Counted from the first letter of the stretch, positions 18,465 through 27,887 are shown. The stretch is 64,000 bases of DNA from Lachnospiraceae bacterium (GCA_017618075.1 JAFZUY010000047.1:51277-115276), one strand, 5' to 3'. Translations and numbers: made by a program. The notes: generated from the sequence alone by a model not told the origin.

Positions 18465-20015
18465 ATGCAGAGCAGATTTGATTTTAACAACGAAGGCAAC
18501 AATAAAAGAAGAGGGATTAAGACCGAGAATCAGTCCAAACAAAATGATTCCAAAGCGAAGAATTCAAAGAAAAACGAAGATTCTTCGTCTAAAAAGGGTT
18601 CCCTTATTTTCCTTCCTAAAAGAAACATTATTTCTTTCAGGATTATTTTTTATGCTTTCATAGTTTTAATCGCTGCTTATCTCTTTTACAGCGGATACAA
18701 ATACGTTAATTCCAAGAATATTTCCACATATCAGGTCAAAGAAGGCGCTTTAAGCGAACAGAATTCCTACACGGGACTTATTTTGCGTGAGGAAGAGGTT
18801 TACTATGCTAAAAGCTCCGGATATTACAATTTCTATTTAAAAGAAGGCGAAAAGGCTTCTCATAACGATCTTGTATATTCAATAGACGGTTCCGGTAAGA
18901 TTAAAGAAATGATGACAAATCAGACCGGAGATGCCAGCACGCTTTCTCAAAGCGATTTGACTGATATAAAAAGCGAAATTGTAAAATTCTCTAAAGAATA
19001 TAATCCTTCTGATTTTGTGGATGTTTATGATTTTAAGGATGACCTTGACAGCATTAGTCTTAAGATGTCAAACCTTTATATTTTAAATAAGATATCCTCT
19101 ATGAGCATAAACGGCACCAATGTGAACAAGTATTACTGTGCCGATGGTGCCGAAAATGCCAAGACGGGCTATGTCGTATATTATTATGACGATTATGAGG
19201 ATGTTAAGCTTGAAGACATCAATTCGGCGTATTTTGACAAAGACAGGGAATACACTAAGCATATGATTGCCAATAACGAGATCGTCGAAGAGGGCGATTT
19301 TGCATATAAGCTCGTTACTTCCAACACATGGCAGCTTGTATTTCCGATAGAAGAGGAGAAGGCTAAGGAATTTGACGGCAAAGAAATGAAGGTCAAATTC
19401 TTAAAGAACCAGGAAACTTTAAAGGGTAAAGTTAAAATTGTTGATGCAATCGCACCCGGTAAGAACACGTCCATTGAAAAGATTTGTGTGGTTACATTTA
19501 ATACTTCCGTTGCTGATTATTTAAACAACAGATTTATTGATTTTGAAATTTTTATGAATGAGAATTCAGGATATAAGATTCCTAAGAGTTCCGTAGTTGA
19601 AAAGGAATTCCTGCTTATTCCCGATACAATTGCTTTTGATTTTAACGAAACGACAAATACGGTATGTGTTAAACTTGATAAATATCTTGAAGACGGTACC
19701 AAGACATTTGTTACAACCGAACTCAATGTTTACAGAATTGACGGCGGAGAATACTATGTCGACGGAAATGTTGTTAAATTAAACAATACCGTTTACGGAT
19801 CGGATGAAGTTACTTCATATACAATTAACCGGACTGCGACTCTTTTAGGAGTATATAAGATAAATCAGGGCTATGCAGATTTTAAGAACATCAAGAAACT
19901 TTACGAGAATGAGGAATACATCATCATTGATCCACAGTATACTATGATTAAGCCTTACGATTATATTGCTCTTGATGCATCAAAAGTAAAAGATAACGAA
20001 TATATTTATGAGTAA
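18465..20015 (+). CDS. HlyD-like membrane-anchored protein
   Basis: A 516-residue protein with a polar, Asn/Lys/Ser-rich cytoplasmic head (1-50), one membrane helix at about 56-78 and a long extracytoplasmic part. The segment from about 88 (YQVKEGALSEQNSYTGLILREEE, in two pieces) and the lipoyl-like turn YLKEGEKASHNDLVYSID resemble HlyD/efflux adaptor proteins, with later beta-rich segments. No exporter gene is adjacent. It lies immediately before yggS and sepF, so a link to envelope or division is possible but unproven. No strong ribosome site precedes the ATG, so the start is less sure than the frame. Confidence 0.7.
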   Translation: MQSRFDFNNEGNNKRRGIKTENQSKQNDSKAKNSKKNEDSSSKKGSLIFLPKRNIISFRIIFYAFIVLIAAYLFYSGYKYVNSKNISTYQVKEGALSEQNSYTGLILREEEVYYAKSSGYYNFYLKEGEKASHNDLVYSIDGSGKIKEMMTNQTGDASTLSQSDLTDIKSEIVKFSKEYNPSDFVDVYDFKDDLDSISLKMSNLYILNKISSMSINGTNVNKYYCADGAENAKTGYVVYYYDDYEDVKLEDINSAYFDKDREYTKHMIANNEIVEEGDFAYKLVTSNTWQLVFPIEEEKAKEFDGKEMKVKFLKNQETLKGKVKIVDAIAPGKNTSIEKICVVTFNTSVADYLNNRFIDFEIFMNENSGYKIPKSSVVEKEFLLIPDTIAFDFNETTNTVCVKLDKYLEDGTKTFVTTELNVYRIDGGEYYVDGNVVKLNNTVYGSDEVTSYTINRTATLLGVYKINQGYADFKNIKKLYENEEYIIIDPQYTMIKPYDYIALDASKVKDNEYIYE

Positions 20016-20018
20016 AAA

Positions 20019-20714
20019 ATGAGCGAATTACTTGAAAACATAAAAGACGTAGAAAAGAATATCGATATGGCAGCCGAAAAAGGCGCTAGATACAGTGAGG
20101 ATATCACACTTATAGCTGTCAGCAAGACAAAACCCATTGAAATGATACAGGAATTATATGATATCGGCTACAGGGATTTCGGCGAGAATTATGTTCAGGA
20201 ACTGGCATCTAAAATGGATGCTTTGCCCGAAGACATTCGCTGGCATATGATAGGACATCTTCAGACCAATAAAATCAAGTATATTATCGATAAGGTATAC
20301 ATGATTCATTCTGTGGACTCTGTTCATCTGGCAGAGGCTATAGGCAAGGAAGCCCGTAAAAGAAATATGACTGTCAAAATACTTCTTGAAGTAAATGTGG
20401 CTGAAGAAAATACAAAATTCGGGTTTACAAGTGCTAATCTTGAAGAGAATTTTAAAGAAATAAATAAGATTGAAGGCATTGAAGTTTTGGGACTTATGAC
20501 GAGTGCGCCATATGTTGAAAATGCCGAAGAAAACCGTCAATATTTTGTGCAATTGCGTTCTTTAATGGTTGACCTTAAAGATAAAGGATTGTATAATAAA
20601 AACAGGTTTTTTCTGTCAATGGGAATGACTTGTGATTACACGGTGGCCATTGAAGAAGGTGCTGATTTTGTAAGAGTCGGAACCGCAATCTTTGGTGCCA
20701 GAAATTATGTTTAG
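20019..20714 (+). CDS. YggS family pyridoxal phosphate-binding protein
   Basis: A 231-residue single-domain PLP protein of the YggS/PROSC family, concerned with vitamin B6 balance and amino-acid homeostasis. The PLP lysine is K36 in LIAVSKTKP, followed by DFGENYVQE, WHMIGHLQTNK, the GLMTSAP strand and the C-terminal SMGMTCDY and VRVGTAIFG motifs, all typical. No enzymatic reaction is established for the family. In Gram-positive bacteria the gene usually stands just before sepF in the division cluster, as it does here with 12 bp spacing. Confidence 0.94.
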   Translation: MSELLENIKDVEKNIDMAAEKGARYSEDITLIAVSKTKPIEMIQELYDIGYRDFGENYVQELASKMDALPEDIRWHMIGHLQTNKIKYIIDKVYMIHSVDSVHLAEAIGKEARKRNMTVKILLEVNVAEENTKFGFTSANLEENFKEINKIEGIEVLGLMTSAPYVENAEENRQYFVQLRSLMVDLKDKGLYNKNRFFLSMGMTCDYTVAIEEGADFVRVGTAIFGARNYV

Positions 20715-20726
20715 GAGGAATTCAAA

Positions 20727-21122
20727 GTGGTTAGCAGCGTAATGGATGTATTTGACGACGATAAAGAAGAAGGAAAGAAAAAATCGGGAGGATTTTCATC
20801 ATTGCTTAAGAGATCTTCAAACAAAAACAGCGGTTCAGGTTCAAGCAGTTTTGAAATTTGCAATATTATTGCAAGTTCTTTTGATAACGATTCATACGAA
20901 ATTGCTGATACTTTATTAAACGGAAGAGCAGTTATCCTTGATTTATCAAAGGTTAACAAGGCAGTAGGCCAGAGACTTATCGACTTTACAGCAGGTTCTG
21001 TATATGCGATTGACGGCTCAATGCAGAAGATTTCCGAGTTCATTTTCCTTATCTGCCCTGCAGAGGTTGGTATAGTAGGAGATAAGAGAGAAGAAGACGA
21101 AGATACCGAAGGCATGCTGTAA
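20727..21122 (+). CDS. sepF: Cell division protein SepF
   Basis: Membrane-binding protein that bundles FtsZ filaments and supports septum formation. The 131-residue protein has the polar N-terminal region, then the SepF core (SSFDNDSYEIADTLLNGRAVILDLSK at about 50-78, in segments, and AGSVYAIDGSMQKISEFIFLICP near 95-115). The start is GTG at 20727, chosen because AGGAGG lies 8 nt upstream; the next ATG (20741) is badly placed for that site. A strong terminator follows, so sepF ends its transcription unit. Confidence 0.94.
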   Translation: MVSSVMDVFDDDKEEGKKKSGGFSSLLKRSSNKNSGSGSSSFEICNIIASSFDNDSYEIADTLLNGRAVILDLSKVNKAVGQRLIDFTAGSVYAIDGSMQKISEFIFLICPAEVGIVGDKREEDEDTEGML

Positions 21123-21140
21123 TTAATTTAAAAATAATAT

Positions 21141-21167
21141 GGGCAGGGAAATTCCCTGCCCTTTTTT
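21141..21167 (+). terminator. Intrinsic terminator after sepF
   Basis: GGGCAGGGA (21141-21149), loop AAT, TCCCTGCCC (21153-21161), then TTTTTT. Perfect 9-bp GC-rich stem plus U-run, a textbook rho-independent terminator. Confidence 0.92.
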
Positions 21168-21194
21168 ATAATAATTTACTTAAGGACAAATATA

Positions 21195-21809
21195 ATGATT
21201 TCAAAAGAAGCTTTTAAGGATTTAAACGTAGAAAATATCAAGGGAGCCGATCCCAAAGATTACATTACATTAATGTCACATGCATTACGACTTGGTGCAT
21301 TATACAAAGCAAAGTTTTTTATGTGGCTTGAGAACAACAATTATGAGCTTATAGCGCAGGATGAAGAGACACTTGAACATTTTATCAAAGAAGCCTTAAA
21401 CGTGCATAAAAAGGCTTATGATGAAGATAATGAAAGCGATATATATTTCGCCGATAATATCTTTTATGAGGTATTAAAAGAAACAGGCAAATTCACAGAG
21501 GCTGACTGCGTATCGTTAAGCCTTGTTTTGCTGGCATTTGTATCTTTTAAGACTGATTTGATTTCTAATGAGGAATATTTGGAAATAAGAGACCTCTTAG
21601 TTCCTTACAAAGTAATGATTTCGCAGTGTAAATGCAAAGCGAAGGATTTATTTGATATATATAAGAAAACTGTTGCTAAGAAAGATAATAATACGAAGCT
21701 TTTATGCAAACTCGGCAAGGGTATTGAGACTAGCCTTCCCGGCGATGATGTTATTTTATCAGCATTCGAAGAAATAACCTACGACGAAAAGTCCTGGGAA
21801 AAAGAATAA
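21195..21809 (+). CDS. Conserved-looking protein of unknown function
   Basis: A 204-residue soluble, mostly helical protein with no recognised motif. Notable segments are SHALRLGALYKAKFFMWLENN (about 29-49, in pieces), an acidic stretch around residue 77, and a CKCKAKD run near residue 146. The helices vaguely recall the C-terminal half of dehydroquinate synthase, but no metal or NAD motif is present, so I do not make that call. It ends directly before the RluD-type gene (ATG next to its stop), suggesting co-translation. Confidence 0.7.
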   Translation: MISKEAFKDLNVENIKGADPKDYITLMSHALRLGALYKAKFFMWLENNNYELIAQDEETLEHFIKEALNVHKKAYDEDNESDIYFADNIFYEVLKETGKFTEADCVSLSLVLLAFVSFKTDLISNEEYLEIRDLLVPYKVMISQCKCKAKDLFDIYKKTVAKKDNNTKLLCKLGKGIETSLPGDDVILSAFEEITYDEKSWEKE

Positions 21810-22733
21810 ATGAGCGATTTTACAACTTACAAATTCATAGCGGACGATAATGAAGAAAGAATTGACGTGTTTTTAAGCAATGTCTATAAAGATGCGTCCA
21901 GAACTTATTTGCAAAAGCTCATAAAAGAAGGAAACATTATCGTAAACGGCAAAGTTGTTTCAAAATCTTCGTACAAATTAAAAGAAGATGATGAAATTGA
22001 ATTAAATGTTCCCGAGCCTTTGCCGCTTGAGATTCTTCCCGAAGATATTCCTATTGATATCATCTATGAAGACGATGATTTTTTAATTGTAAATAAACCT
22101 AAGGGAATGGTCGTTCATCCTGCGCCCGGACATTTGAACGGAACGCTTGTAAATGCGGTTATTTTTCATTGTAAAGACAAGTTATCCGGAATAAATGGAA
22201 TCTTAAGACCGGGAATCGTTCACAGAATCGATAAAGATACTTCAGGTTCGCTGATTATCTGTAAAAACGATTCTGCACACAGATTTATCGCAGATCAGTT
22301 AAAAGAACATTCGATTACCAGGATTTATCAGGGTATCGTCACAGGGCATTTAAAAGACTATGAAGGCACTGTGGACGTATTCTTAGACAGAGACAAAAAT
22401 GACCGCAAAAAGATGTCTGTATGCGATAAATTGCACGGTAAGCACGCTGTAACGCATTATAAGGTGCTTGAATCATTCGACGGCTATGATTTAGTTGAAT
22501 TTAAACTTGAAACCGGCAGAACGCATCAAATTCGTGTGGCAATGAAGTATTTAAATCATCCTTTGCTCGGTGATTATACATATGGGGCGGCAAATAACAA
22601 ATTCGGAATCGAAGGACAGGTTTTACATGCAAAGACAATAGGATTTATTCATCCTTCGACCAAAGAATATGTTGAATTCGAAGCACCTTTGAATAATGAA
22701 TTTGTTGAATTATTAAATAAATTAAGAAAATAA
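21810..22733 (+). CDS. RluA/RluD family ribosomal pseudouridine synthase
   Basis: Converts uridines of rRNA to pseudouridine. The N-terminal S4 RNA-binding domain covers about 15-75 (RIDVFLSNVYKDASRTYLQK). The catalytic motif HRIDKDTSG carries the nucleophile D141, and GRTHQIRVAMKYLNHPLLGD follows near 232. The 307-residue length fits RluD-type enzymes, but paralogues differ in target and the rRNA position cannot be read from sequence. It is the first of two such enzymes in the window (the other ends at 43066). Confidence 0.92.
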   Translation: MSDFTTYKFIADDNEERIDVFLSNVYKDASRTYLQKLIKEGNIIVNGKVVSKSSYKLKEDDEIELNVPEPLPLEILPEDIPIDIIYEDDDFLIVNKPKGMVVHPAPGHLNGTLVNAVIFHCKDKLSGINGILRPGIVHRIDKDTSGSLIICKNDSAHRFIADQLKEHSITRIYQGIVTGHLKDYEGTVDVFLDRDKNDRKKMSVCDKLHGKHAVTHYKVLESFDGYDLVEFKLETGRTHQIRVAMKYLNHPLLGDYTYGAANNKFGIEGQVLHAKTIGFIHPSTKEYVEFEAPLNNEFVELLNKLRK

Positions 22734-22769
22734 AAAGTTTTGATAAATTACTATAAGGGGGACTTAATT

Positions 22770-23402
22770 ATGGCAGAAAACAAATTTATCATTTCTATCG
22801 GCAGACAGTACGGTTCAGGCGGACATGAAATAGGAGAGAAGCTGGCAGAGAGGTTAGGCGTTAAATTCTATGATAATGCTTTGATTGACCGTGTTTCAAA
22901 AGAATCAGGACTTTGCAAGGAAATAATCATGGAACATGACGAAAAGCCCACATCCAGTTTTCTATACAATCTGGTAACAGATCCTTATTCGATCAGTTTT
23001 AACCGCGGTTCAGTAACAGATATGCCTTACGGCCAGAAAATCTTTTTAGCGCAGTATGAGACCGTAAAAAATATCGCAAGCGAAGGTCCCTGTGTAATAG
23101 TTGGAAGATGTGCGGATTATATCCTAAAAGATAACGAAAATCTCTTATCTATTTTCATTTATGCAGATAAAGACTTCCGTCTTAAAAGAATCGCTTCCGA
23201 AAAACCTGATTTATCGGAAAATAACTTAAACGGACTAATTGATAAAAAAGACCGAGCACGTGCAAGCTATTATAATTATTATTCGGACAACAAATGGGGC
23301 CGTGCATCGAGCTATGATTTATGTATAAACTCTGCAAAAACAGGTATTGAAGGAGCCGTTAAGCTTATAGAAGATTACGTGCAACTATTCGCAAAAGAAT
23401 AA
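22770..23402 (+). CDS. Cytidylate kinase-like family protein
   Basis: A 210-residue P-loop kinase of the cytidylate-kinase-like group, widespread in Clostridia and distinct from the standard Cmk. The P-loop is ISIGRQYGSGGHEIG (about 8-22), with GRCADYIL near 111 and a lid-like RASYYNYYSDNKWG near 172. The start is ATG at 22770 because GGGGG lies about 8 nt upstream; an in-frame TTG 30 bp earlier has no such site. The substrate is uncertain. A large hairpin starts at its stop codon. Confidence 0.85.
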   Translation: MAENKFIISIGRQYGSGGHEIGEKLAERLGVKFYDNALIDRVSKESGLCKEIIMEHDEKPTSSFLYNLVTDPYSISFNRGSVTDMPYGQKIFLAQYETVKNIASEGPCVIVGRCADYILKDNENLLSIFIYADKDFRLKRIASEKPDLSENNLNGLIDKKDRARASYYNYYSDNKWGRASSYDLCINSAKTGIEGAVKLIEDYVQLFAKE

Positions 23403-23475
23403 TTTAACGCAGAGTTAAGGCTCAAAAGAATGGTTTTCAGGTATTGATAAGCCGCCTTAACTGCTGCGTTAAATT
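23401..23475 (+). repeat. 21-nt inverted repeat at the 3' end of the kinase gene
   Basis: AATTTAACGCAGAGTTAAGGC at 23401-23421 (two segments: AATTTAACGCAG and AGTTAAGGC) is complementary to 23454-23475 with a single extra base in the right arm; the loop is 32 nt. It starts at the stop codon and has no U-run, so it is not a standard terminator. It may protect the mRNA end or be a small repeat element. Confidence 0.7.
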
Positions 23476-23495
23476 ATTGAATATACAGTAAATTA

Positions 23496-23527
23496 AAAAA
23501 ATACAGTCAATTAAGGCTGTATTTTTT
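23496..23527 (+). terminator. Bidirectional intrinsic terminator
   Basis: AAAAAATACAG (23496-23506), loop TCAATTAAGG, CTGTATTTTTT (23517-23527). The 11-bp stem with A-run on one side and T-run on the other would stop + transcripts from the kinase gene and - transcripts from the transporter gene at 23647. Confidence 0.8.
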
Positions 23528-23646
23528 GTTTTATTTATAACTCTTCGTTTTTTATATTTTATAATTCATTATCATTGAAACTTTATTCAAAGCTTCATTC
23601 ATAAAAATTTCTATTTATTTGTCTTAAAATCTTAAAAAATCACATT

Positions 23647-25056
23647 TTATTCGCTTTTTTCTTCATTTTCAGGCTCTTTTTCCTCTTTTACTTCAGATTT
23701 CTCGTTTTCAGAGGCTTTTGCGTGTTTTTTTAATTCTTTTGCTTTCTTTTTCTCTTCAGCTAATTTCTTCTTTTCTTCTTTTTTCTTGGCTAATAAAACA
23801 CTTGTTAATTCGCGTTCAACGAATTCTTTATTTTCATTATCAATATGATCAAGATAAATATAATCGTTTGTATCACGCGATAATTCTTTGTTTCTAAGCG
23901 TTATATCAAGTATTGACTGAATTAATGTATAAATTACAGCCATTAAAGGAACGCCGATAATCATACCGGGAATTCCCCAGAAACCGCCGAAAATCGTAAT
24001 TGCAAAAATAACCCAGAAACTCGAAATTCCTGTAGATGAACCGAGAATCTTCGGACCGATGAAGTTTCCGTCCAGCTGCTGCAAAATAATAACGAAAATA
24101 AGGAAATAAAGCGCATGTATGGGATTAATTACAAGTAACAGTAAAAGACATGGAATTGCGCCGATAATTGGTCCGAAAAACGGAATTATATTGGTTACGC
24201 CGATGATTAAAGCAATCAGTACGGGATATTCAATACCGATTATTGAGCATCCTATAAAGCACAAAACGCCGATAATCATGGAATCGACTATTTTACCGAT
24301 TATAAAGCCTGAAAATTTATCTGAGGCCATACGAACGTTTTTAATGACTACATTACCGTTTTTAACATTGAAAATTGAATAAACGATTTTCTTTGCCTGA
24401 CCTTTGAAAAGTTCCTTTTTGGATAAAACATAAATCGAAACGATAAATCCGATAACAATATCTTTTAAGGCTTTAAAGAAAGTTAAAAGATAAACAGATG
24501 ATTTAGATGCTAAAGTTGTTAACCACGGAACAAGCGTCGTATCGGTCCAGTTATCGATAATTTCTTCATTTTCTTTTATGTAGTTGCCTAAATATTTATA
24601 GATTTCAGGATATTTGCGAGTAAGCTGGTCGAACCATACCAGGAAGTTTTCTTTGTATTTAGGGAATAAAATCGAAATATTTACAATACTTTCACTGATT
24701 TGAGGAATAACCGCAACCACAAAGCAAGCGGTTAAAACAAGAATAACCACATATGATAAAACCATTGCAAGAATTCTGTATAAATTCTTTTTCCATTTAG
24801 GTAAAAGTCTTCTGTTGGGAGCCTGTTTGTCAAAAATAGAAAATACCGATTCTTCAAACCATTTCATTAATGGATTTACCAGGAATGCAAATACAAATCC
24901 TAAAATAATCGGAAGTAAAATCTTAACAAGTTTACCGATTGCAGTTCTTATGGCCAGATTGTTGTTTAAAAGGAAATTAAACAAAACCACAATTGCCAGA
25001 ACAACAAGTGCGGTTACGCCCCAGTATAAATATTTCTTATCCCATTTAAATTTCAT
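23647..25056 (-). CDS. AI-2E/PerM family transporter
   Basis: A 469-residue membrane protein of the AI-2E exporter (PerM, YtvI) family. About eight membrane segments are seen, with the long soluble loop between the early and late helices and the family signatures GVTNIIPFFGPIIGAIPCLL and DGNFIGPKILGSSTGISSFWV followed by GFWGIPGMIIGVP. The tail from about 420 is almost wholly Lys and Glu, probably a disordered cytoplasmic extension. The substrate is unknown; members include autoinducer exporters and sodium/proton antiporters. Its start overlaps the stop of the upstream TPR-like gene. Confidence 0.88.
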   Translation of the reverse strand: MKFKWDKKYLYWGVTALVVLAIVVLFNFLLNNNLAIRTAIGKLVKILLPIILGFVFAFLVNPLMKWFEESVFSIFDKQAPNRRLLPKWKKNLYRILAMVLSYVVILVLTACFVVAVIPQISESIVNISILFPKYKENFLVWFDQLTRKYPEIYKYLGNYIKENEEIIDNWTDTTLVPWLTTLASKSSVYLLTFFKALKDIVIGFIVSIYVLSKKELFKGQAKKIVYSIFNVKNGNVVIKNVRMASDKFSGFIIGKIVDSMIIGVLCFIGCSIIGIEYPVLIALIIGVTNIIPFFGPIIGAIPCLLLLLVINPIHALYFLIFVIILQQLDGNFIGPKILGSSTGISSFWVIFAITIFGGFWGIPGMIIGVPLMAVIYTLIQSILDITLRNKELSRDTNDYIYLDHIDNENKEFVERELTSVLLAKKKEEKKKLAEEKKKAKELKKHAKASENEKSEVKEEKEPENEEKSE

Positions 25057-25949
25057 GCCTCTTCCTCTTCTACCAAATCTTTAAAAAGTTCATCTCTTTT
25101 CTTATTTATAGCCTGTTTATAAAAACCTTTTGAAGTTGACTTTTCAGCTTCGATTAAAGCGTCATTATAAGTTTTTTCAATAAGCTCCTTATCTTTTACA
25201 TTTGCGAATTTATACTTATCAAGCAAAAATGCATGGTATAAAAACGGTTCGTTAGATTTTAAAATATCCAGGATTGAATCAGCTTCGTTGAACTCTTTTT
25301 TAAATAAAAGATATTTAAGTTTGGTTTCGTATAAAACATTGGTTAAATATTCATATTTAGCAATACTAAGATTAAATAAAGGATTGAAAATCGAATATAA
25401 TTCTTCAACTTTTTCTGCATTGCCTTTTTCAACATATAAGCTGATTGCGGTATCCAAAAGACCGAAATATGTGACCATATTAGCTCTCATGGGATTATTT
25501 GATTCGATCTTCATCTTATCTTTTAATTCTATGAAATCAAACTCATTAAGCAGCTCTTCTGCTTCGTCGAACCGCTCTTCTATCGCCAGATAATTTATCA
25601 TCATATTAACGCTTCCGACATAACCGACGCTGGCTTTGTTTTTCTTATAAGTATTTTTTCTTTTAGAAGCTGCATTGTAAACGGTTTCTGTAAGTCCGTT
25701 ATACATTAATTCATTGTTAAAGAGCTTCATGAAATTAAACTCTTTTATGGTTGAGATTCCGACATAAATGAAAACAACCACAAAGACTATACCGATAAAA
25801 ACCCATAACAGGATTTTCATGATTGACCATGTAAGATCGTAATATTGCGGAGCAACTATTTTTACGAAGGCTAAGATAAATCCGCAGAGAATTCCGCAAA
25901 TTACACCTATAGCCAGAGAAACTATCAATTTTACTATATTTTTAGCCAT
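25053..25949 (-). CDS. Membrane protein with TPR-like cytoplasmic domain, function unknown
   Basis: A 298-residue protein with two N-terminal membrane helices (about 7-32 and 40-65) and a helical soluble domain. The latter has repeated pairs of helices with a TPR-like look (MINYLAIEERFDEAEELLNE, LLDTAISLYVEKGNAEKVEELY, LKYLLFKKEFNEADSILDIL). No family is recognised with confidence. The stop codon overlaps the start of the AI-2E transporter gene, so the two are translationally coupled and may act together. The start ATG follows GAGGG. Confidence 0.7.
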   Translation of the reverse strand: MAKNIVKLIVSLAIGVICGILCGFILAFVKIVAPQYYDLTWSIMKILLWVFIGIVFVVVFIYVGISTIKEFNFMKLFNNELMYNGLTETVYNAASKRKNTYKKNKASVGYVGSVNMMINYLAIEERFDEAEELLNEFDFIELKDKMKIESNNPMRANMVTYFGLLDTAISLYVEKGNAEKVEELYSIFNPLFNLSIAKYEYLTNVLYETKLKYLLFKKEFNEADSILDILKSNEPFLYHAFLLDKYKFANVKDKELIEKTYNDALIEAEKSTSKGFYKQAINKKRDELFKDLVEEEEA

Positions 25950-26021
25950 TATACCCTCTTGTTATTTAATATAAATACAATAAAATTATAAACCATAAAT
26001 TATTATAATTCTATATAAATA

Positions 26022-26030
26022 TGATATAAT
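26022..26030 (+). promoter_or_regulatory. Extended -10 promoter of the ttcA-like/recombinase pair
   Basis: TGATATAAT carries a consensus -10 (26025-26030) with the TGn extension. A -35 is not evident. It stands 34 bp before the ATG in the AT-rich gap between divergent genes. Confidence 0.5.
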
Positions 26031-26064
26031 CAGTATGGTAAAAAAGTATTAAAAAGGTTAAAAA

Positions 26065-26787
26065 ATGAAACTTCAGCAGATAATGTCAAAAACGCGAAAA
26101 GCGGTTGATGACTACAATATGATAAATGAAGGAGATGTAATTGCGGTAGGCATTTCCGGCGGTAAAGATTCCCTTGCTTTGCTGCATTCTCTGGCAGGCA
26201 TGAGAAGGTTTTACCCTAAGAACTACTCTCTCATCGCAATTACATGCGATCTTGGATTTAAAAACGTTAATTTTGACGATATTAAGAATTTATGCGATGA
26301 ACTTGAAGTCGAATATGTAATCGTAGAATCAGACATTTCTGATATCGTATTTAACGTCAGAAAAGAAGAAAATCCCTGTTCCTTATGCGCCAAAATGCGT
26401 AAAGGTGCAATGTATAATTATTTAAAGGACCGCGGAATCACTAAAATCGCTTATGCTCATCATCAGGACGACGTGGTCGAGACCTATATGATGTCACTTA
26501 TATACGAAGGCAGACAGAATACCTTCTCACCCGTTACCTTCCTTGACAGAACGGGCGTAACGGTTATCAGACCTTTCATTTATATGAAGGAAGCCGATAT
26601 TATCGGATTTGTGAAGGCCAATAATATACCTGTTTTAAAATCTCCATGTCCTGTTGACGGTTTTACGAAGAGGCAGTATGCAAAAGACCTCATAAAAGAA
26701 ATAAACGACGAAGCTCCGGGCGTCAGAGAAAGAATATTCACTGCTATTCAGAATTCTAATATAAAAGGCTGGAATAAAGGAAACTGA
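26065..26787 (+). CDS. TtcA family tRNA 2-thiolation protein
   Basis: PP-loop ATPase of the TtcA group, which thiolates C32 of certain tRNAs with a [4Fe-4S] cluster. The PP-loop SGGKDS is at 31-36. The cluster-type cysteines are a CxxC pair C105/C108 (NPCSLCAK) and C195 (KSPCPVDG), matching the three-cysteine arrangement of characterised TtcA. YAHHQDDVVET (about 130-140) is also typical. Length, 240 residues, is shorter than E. coli TtcA but usual for Clostridia. Its stop overlaps the start of the recombinase gene (TGATG). Confidence 0.88.
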   Translation: MKLQQIMSKTRKAVDDYNMINEGDVIAVGISGGKDSLALLHSLAGMRRFYPKNYSLIAITCDLGFKNVNFDDIKNLCDELEVEYVIVESDISDIVFNVRKEENPCSLCAKMRKGAMYNYLKDRGITKIAYAHHQDDVVETYMMSLIYEGRQNTFSPVTFLDRTGVTVIRPFIYMKEADIIGFVKANNIPVLKSPCPVDGFTKRQYAKDLIKEINDEAPGVRERIFTAIQNSNIKGWNKGN

Positions 26788-27887
26788 TGGAAAAGAAGTC
26801 TTTAAACTATCATGAGAGTTTAAAAGCGAAAAACGTCCTTAAATTAAGGGAACTTTTAAAAAGACTCCCTTCTTTTTGCGCGGATTATTTCATCGGTAAA
26901 AACGATGTTATTTCTTCGAGAACCAAGATTGCTTATGCTTACGATTTGATTGTTTTCTTTGAATATCTGCATGATAACGAAGATAAATTCAAATATCCGA
27001 TTCAGGATTATAAAATAACAATTCTTGATGAAATCACAAGAAACGATATTCTCTTTTATATGGAATATTTATCTTACTACGAAAAAGACGGTAAGGTATA
27101 TACTAATGACGAACGCGGAAAAGCCAGAAAACTTGCTTCTTTAAAGAGCTTTTATCATTATTATTTCGTAAATGAACTCATAAAAACCAATCCTGCTGAT
27201 TTAGTTCCGATGCCTAAGCTTCACGAAAAAGAAATCATCCGTCTGGATGTAAATGAAGTTGTAGATTTGCTTGATCTTGTTGAAAACGGGGCTAAGCTAA
27301 CCAAAGGCGAAGCAAGATTTTTTGACAGAAACGCTACCAGAGATTTTACGATTCTGACAGTTATGCTCGGTACCGGCATCCGTGTATCTGAATGCGTAGG
27401 TCTTAATATATCCGATGTTGATTTGGACGAATTCAGATTTAAGGTAAGAAGAAAAGGCGGTAAGGAAGCGATTATTTACTTCGGAGATGAAGTCTGTGAT
27501 GCTCTTTCCAATTATCTTGATTTAAGAAACACTATTATTCCTGTTGAAGGAAATGAAGATGCGCTTTTCCTAAGCATGCAGAACAAAAGAATGTCTGTAC
27601 GTGCAATGGAAAACATGGTTTCCAAATATACGAGCAAGCTAAATACTTTAAAGCATATAACGCCCCATAAGCTTCGTAGTACATTTGGTACGAATCTTTA
27701 CCGTGAAACAAATGATATTTACCTTGTGGCAGATTTCCTTGGCCATAAAGACGTAAATACAACCAGAAAGCATTATGCTTCGATATCTGACGATACAAGG
27801 CGTAAAGCTATAATGAATTTCAAATTACGCGAAGACGAAAATGATATTTCTCCGGATAAAGGAAATGACAAAAATGATGAGGATTAA
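26787..27887 (+). CDS. Tyrosine recombinase, XerC/XerD-like
   Basis: A 366-residue site-specific recombinase with the SAM-like N-terminal core-binding domain (about 25-130) and a catalytic domain holding R199 (GTGIRVSE), a lysine in RRKGGK (K223 or K226), H294-x-x-R297, H320 (LGHKD) and the nucleophile Y330 (TRKHYASIS). All active residues are present. No attachment site, excisionase or phage gene is nearby, and it is coupled to a housekeeping gene and followed by lexA, so a chromosomal Xer-type role is more likely than that of a mobile-element integrase. Confidence 0.87.
   Translation: MEKKSLNYHESLKAKNVLKLRELLKRLPSFCADYFIGKNDVISSRTKIAYAYDLIVFFEYLHDNEDKFKYPIQDYKITILDEITRNDILFYMEYLSYYEKDGKVYTNDERGKARKLASLKSFYHYYFVNELIKTNPADLVPMPKLHEKEIIRLDVNEVVDLLDLVENGAKLTKGEARFFDRNATRDFTILTVMLGTGIRVSECVGLNISDVDLDEFRFKVRRKGGKEAIIYFGDEVCDALSNYLDLRNTIIPVEGNEDALFLSMQNKRMSVRAMENMVSKYTSKLNTLKHITPHKLRSTFGTNLYRETNDIYLVADFLGHKDVNTTRKHYASISDDTRRKAIMNFKLREDENDISPDKGNDKNDED

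Noticed and set aside
22740-22769. Upstream TTG start for the cytidylate-kinase-like gene
   Set aside because: The GGGGG ribosome site lies downstream of it and fits the ATG at 22770.
26787-27887. Tyrosine recombinase as sign of an integrated mobile element
   Set aside because: It overlaps a housekeeping gene, no direct repeats or att sites and no phage or conjugation genes are near.
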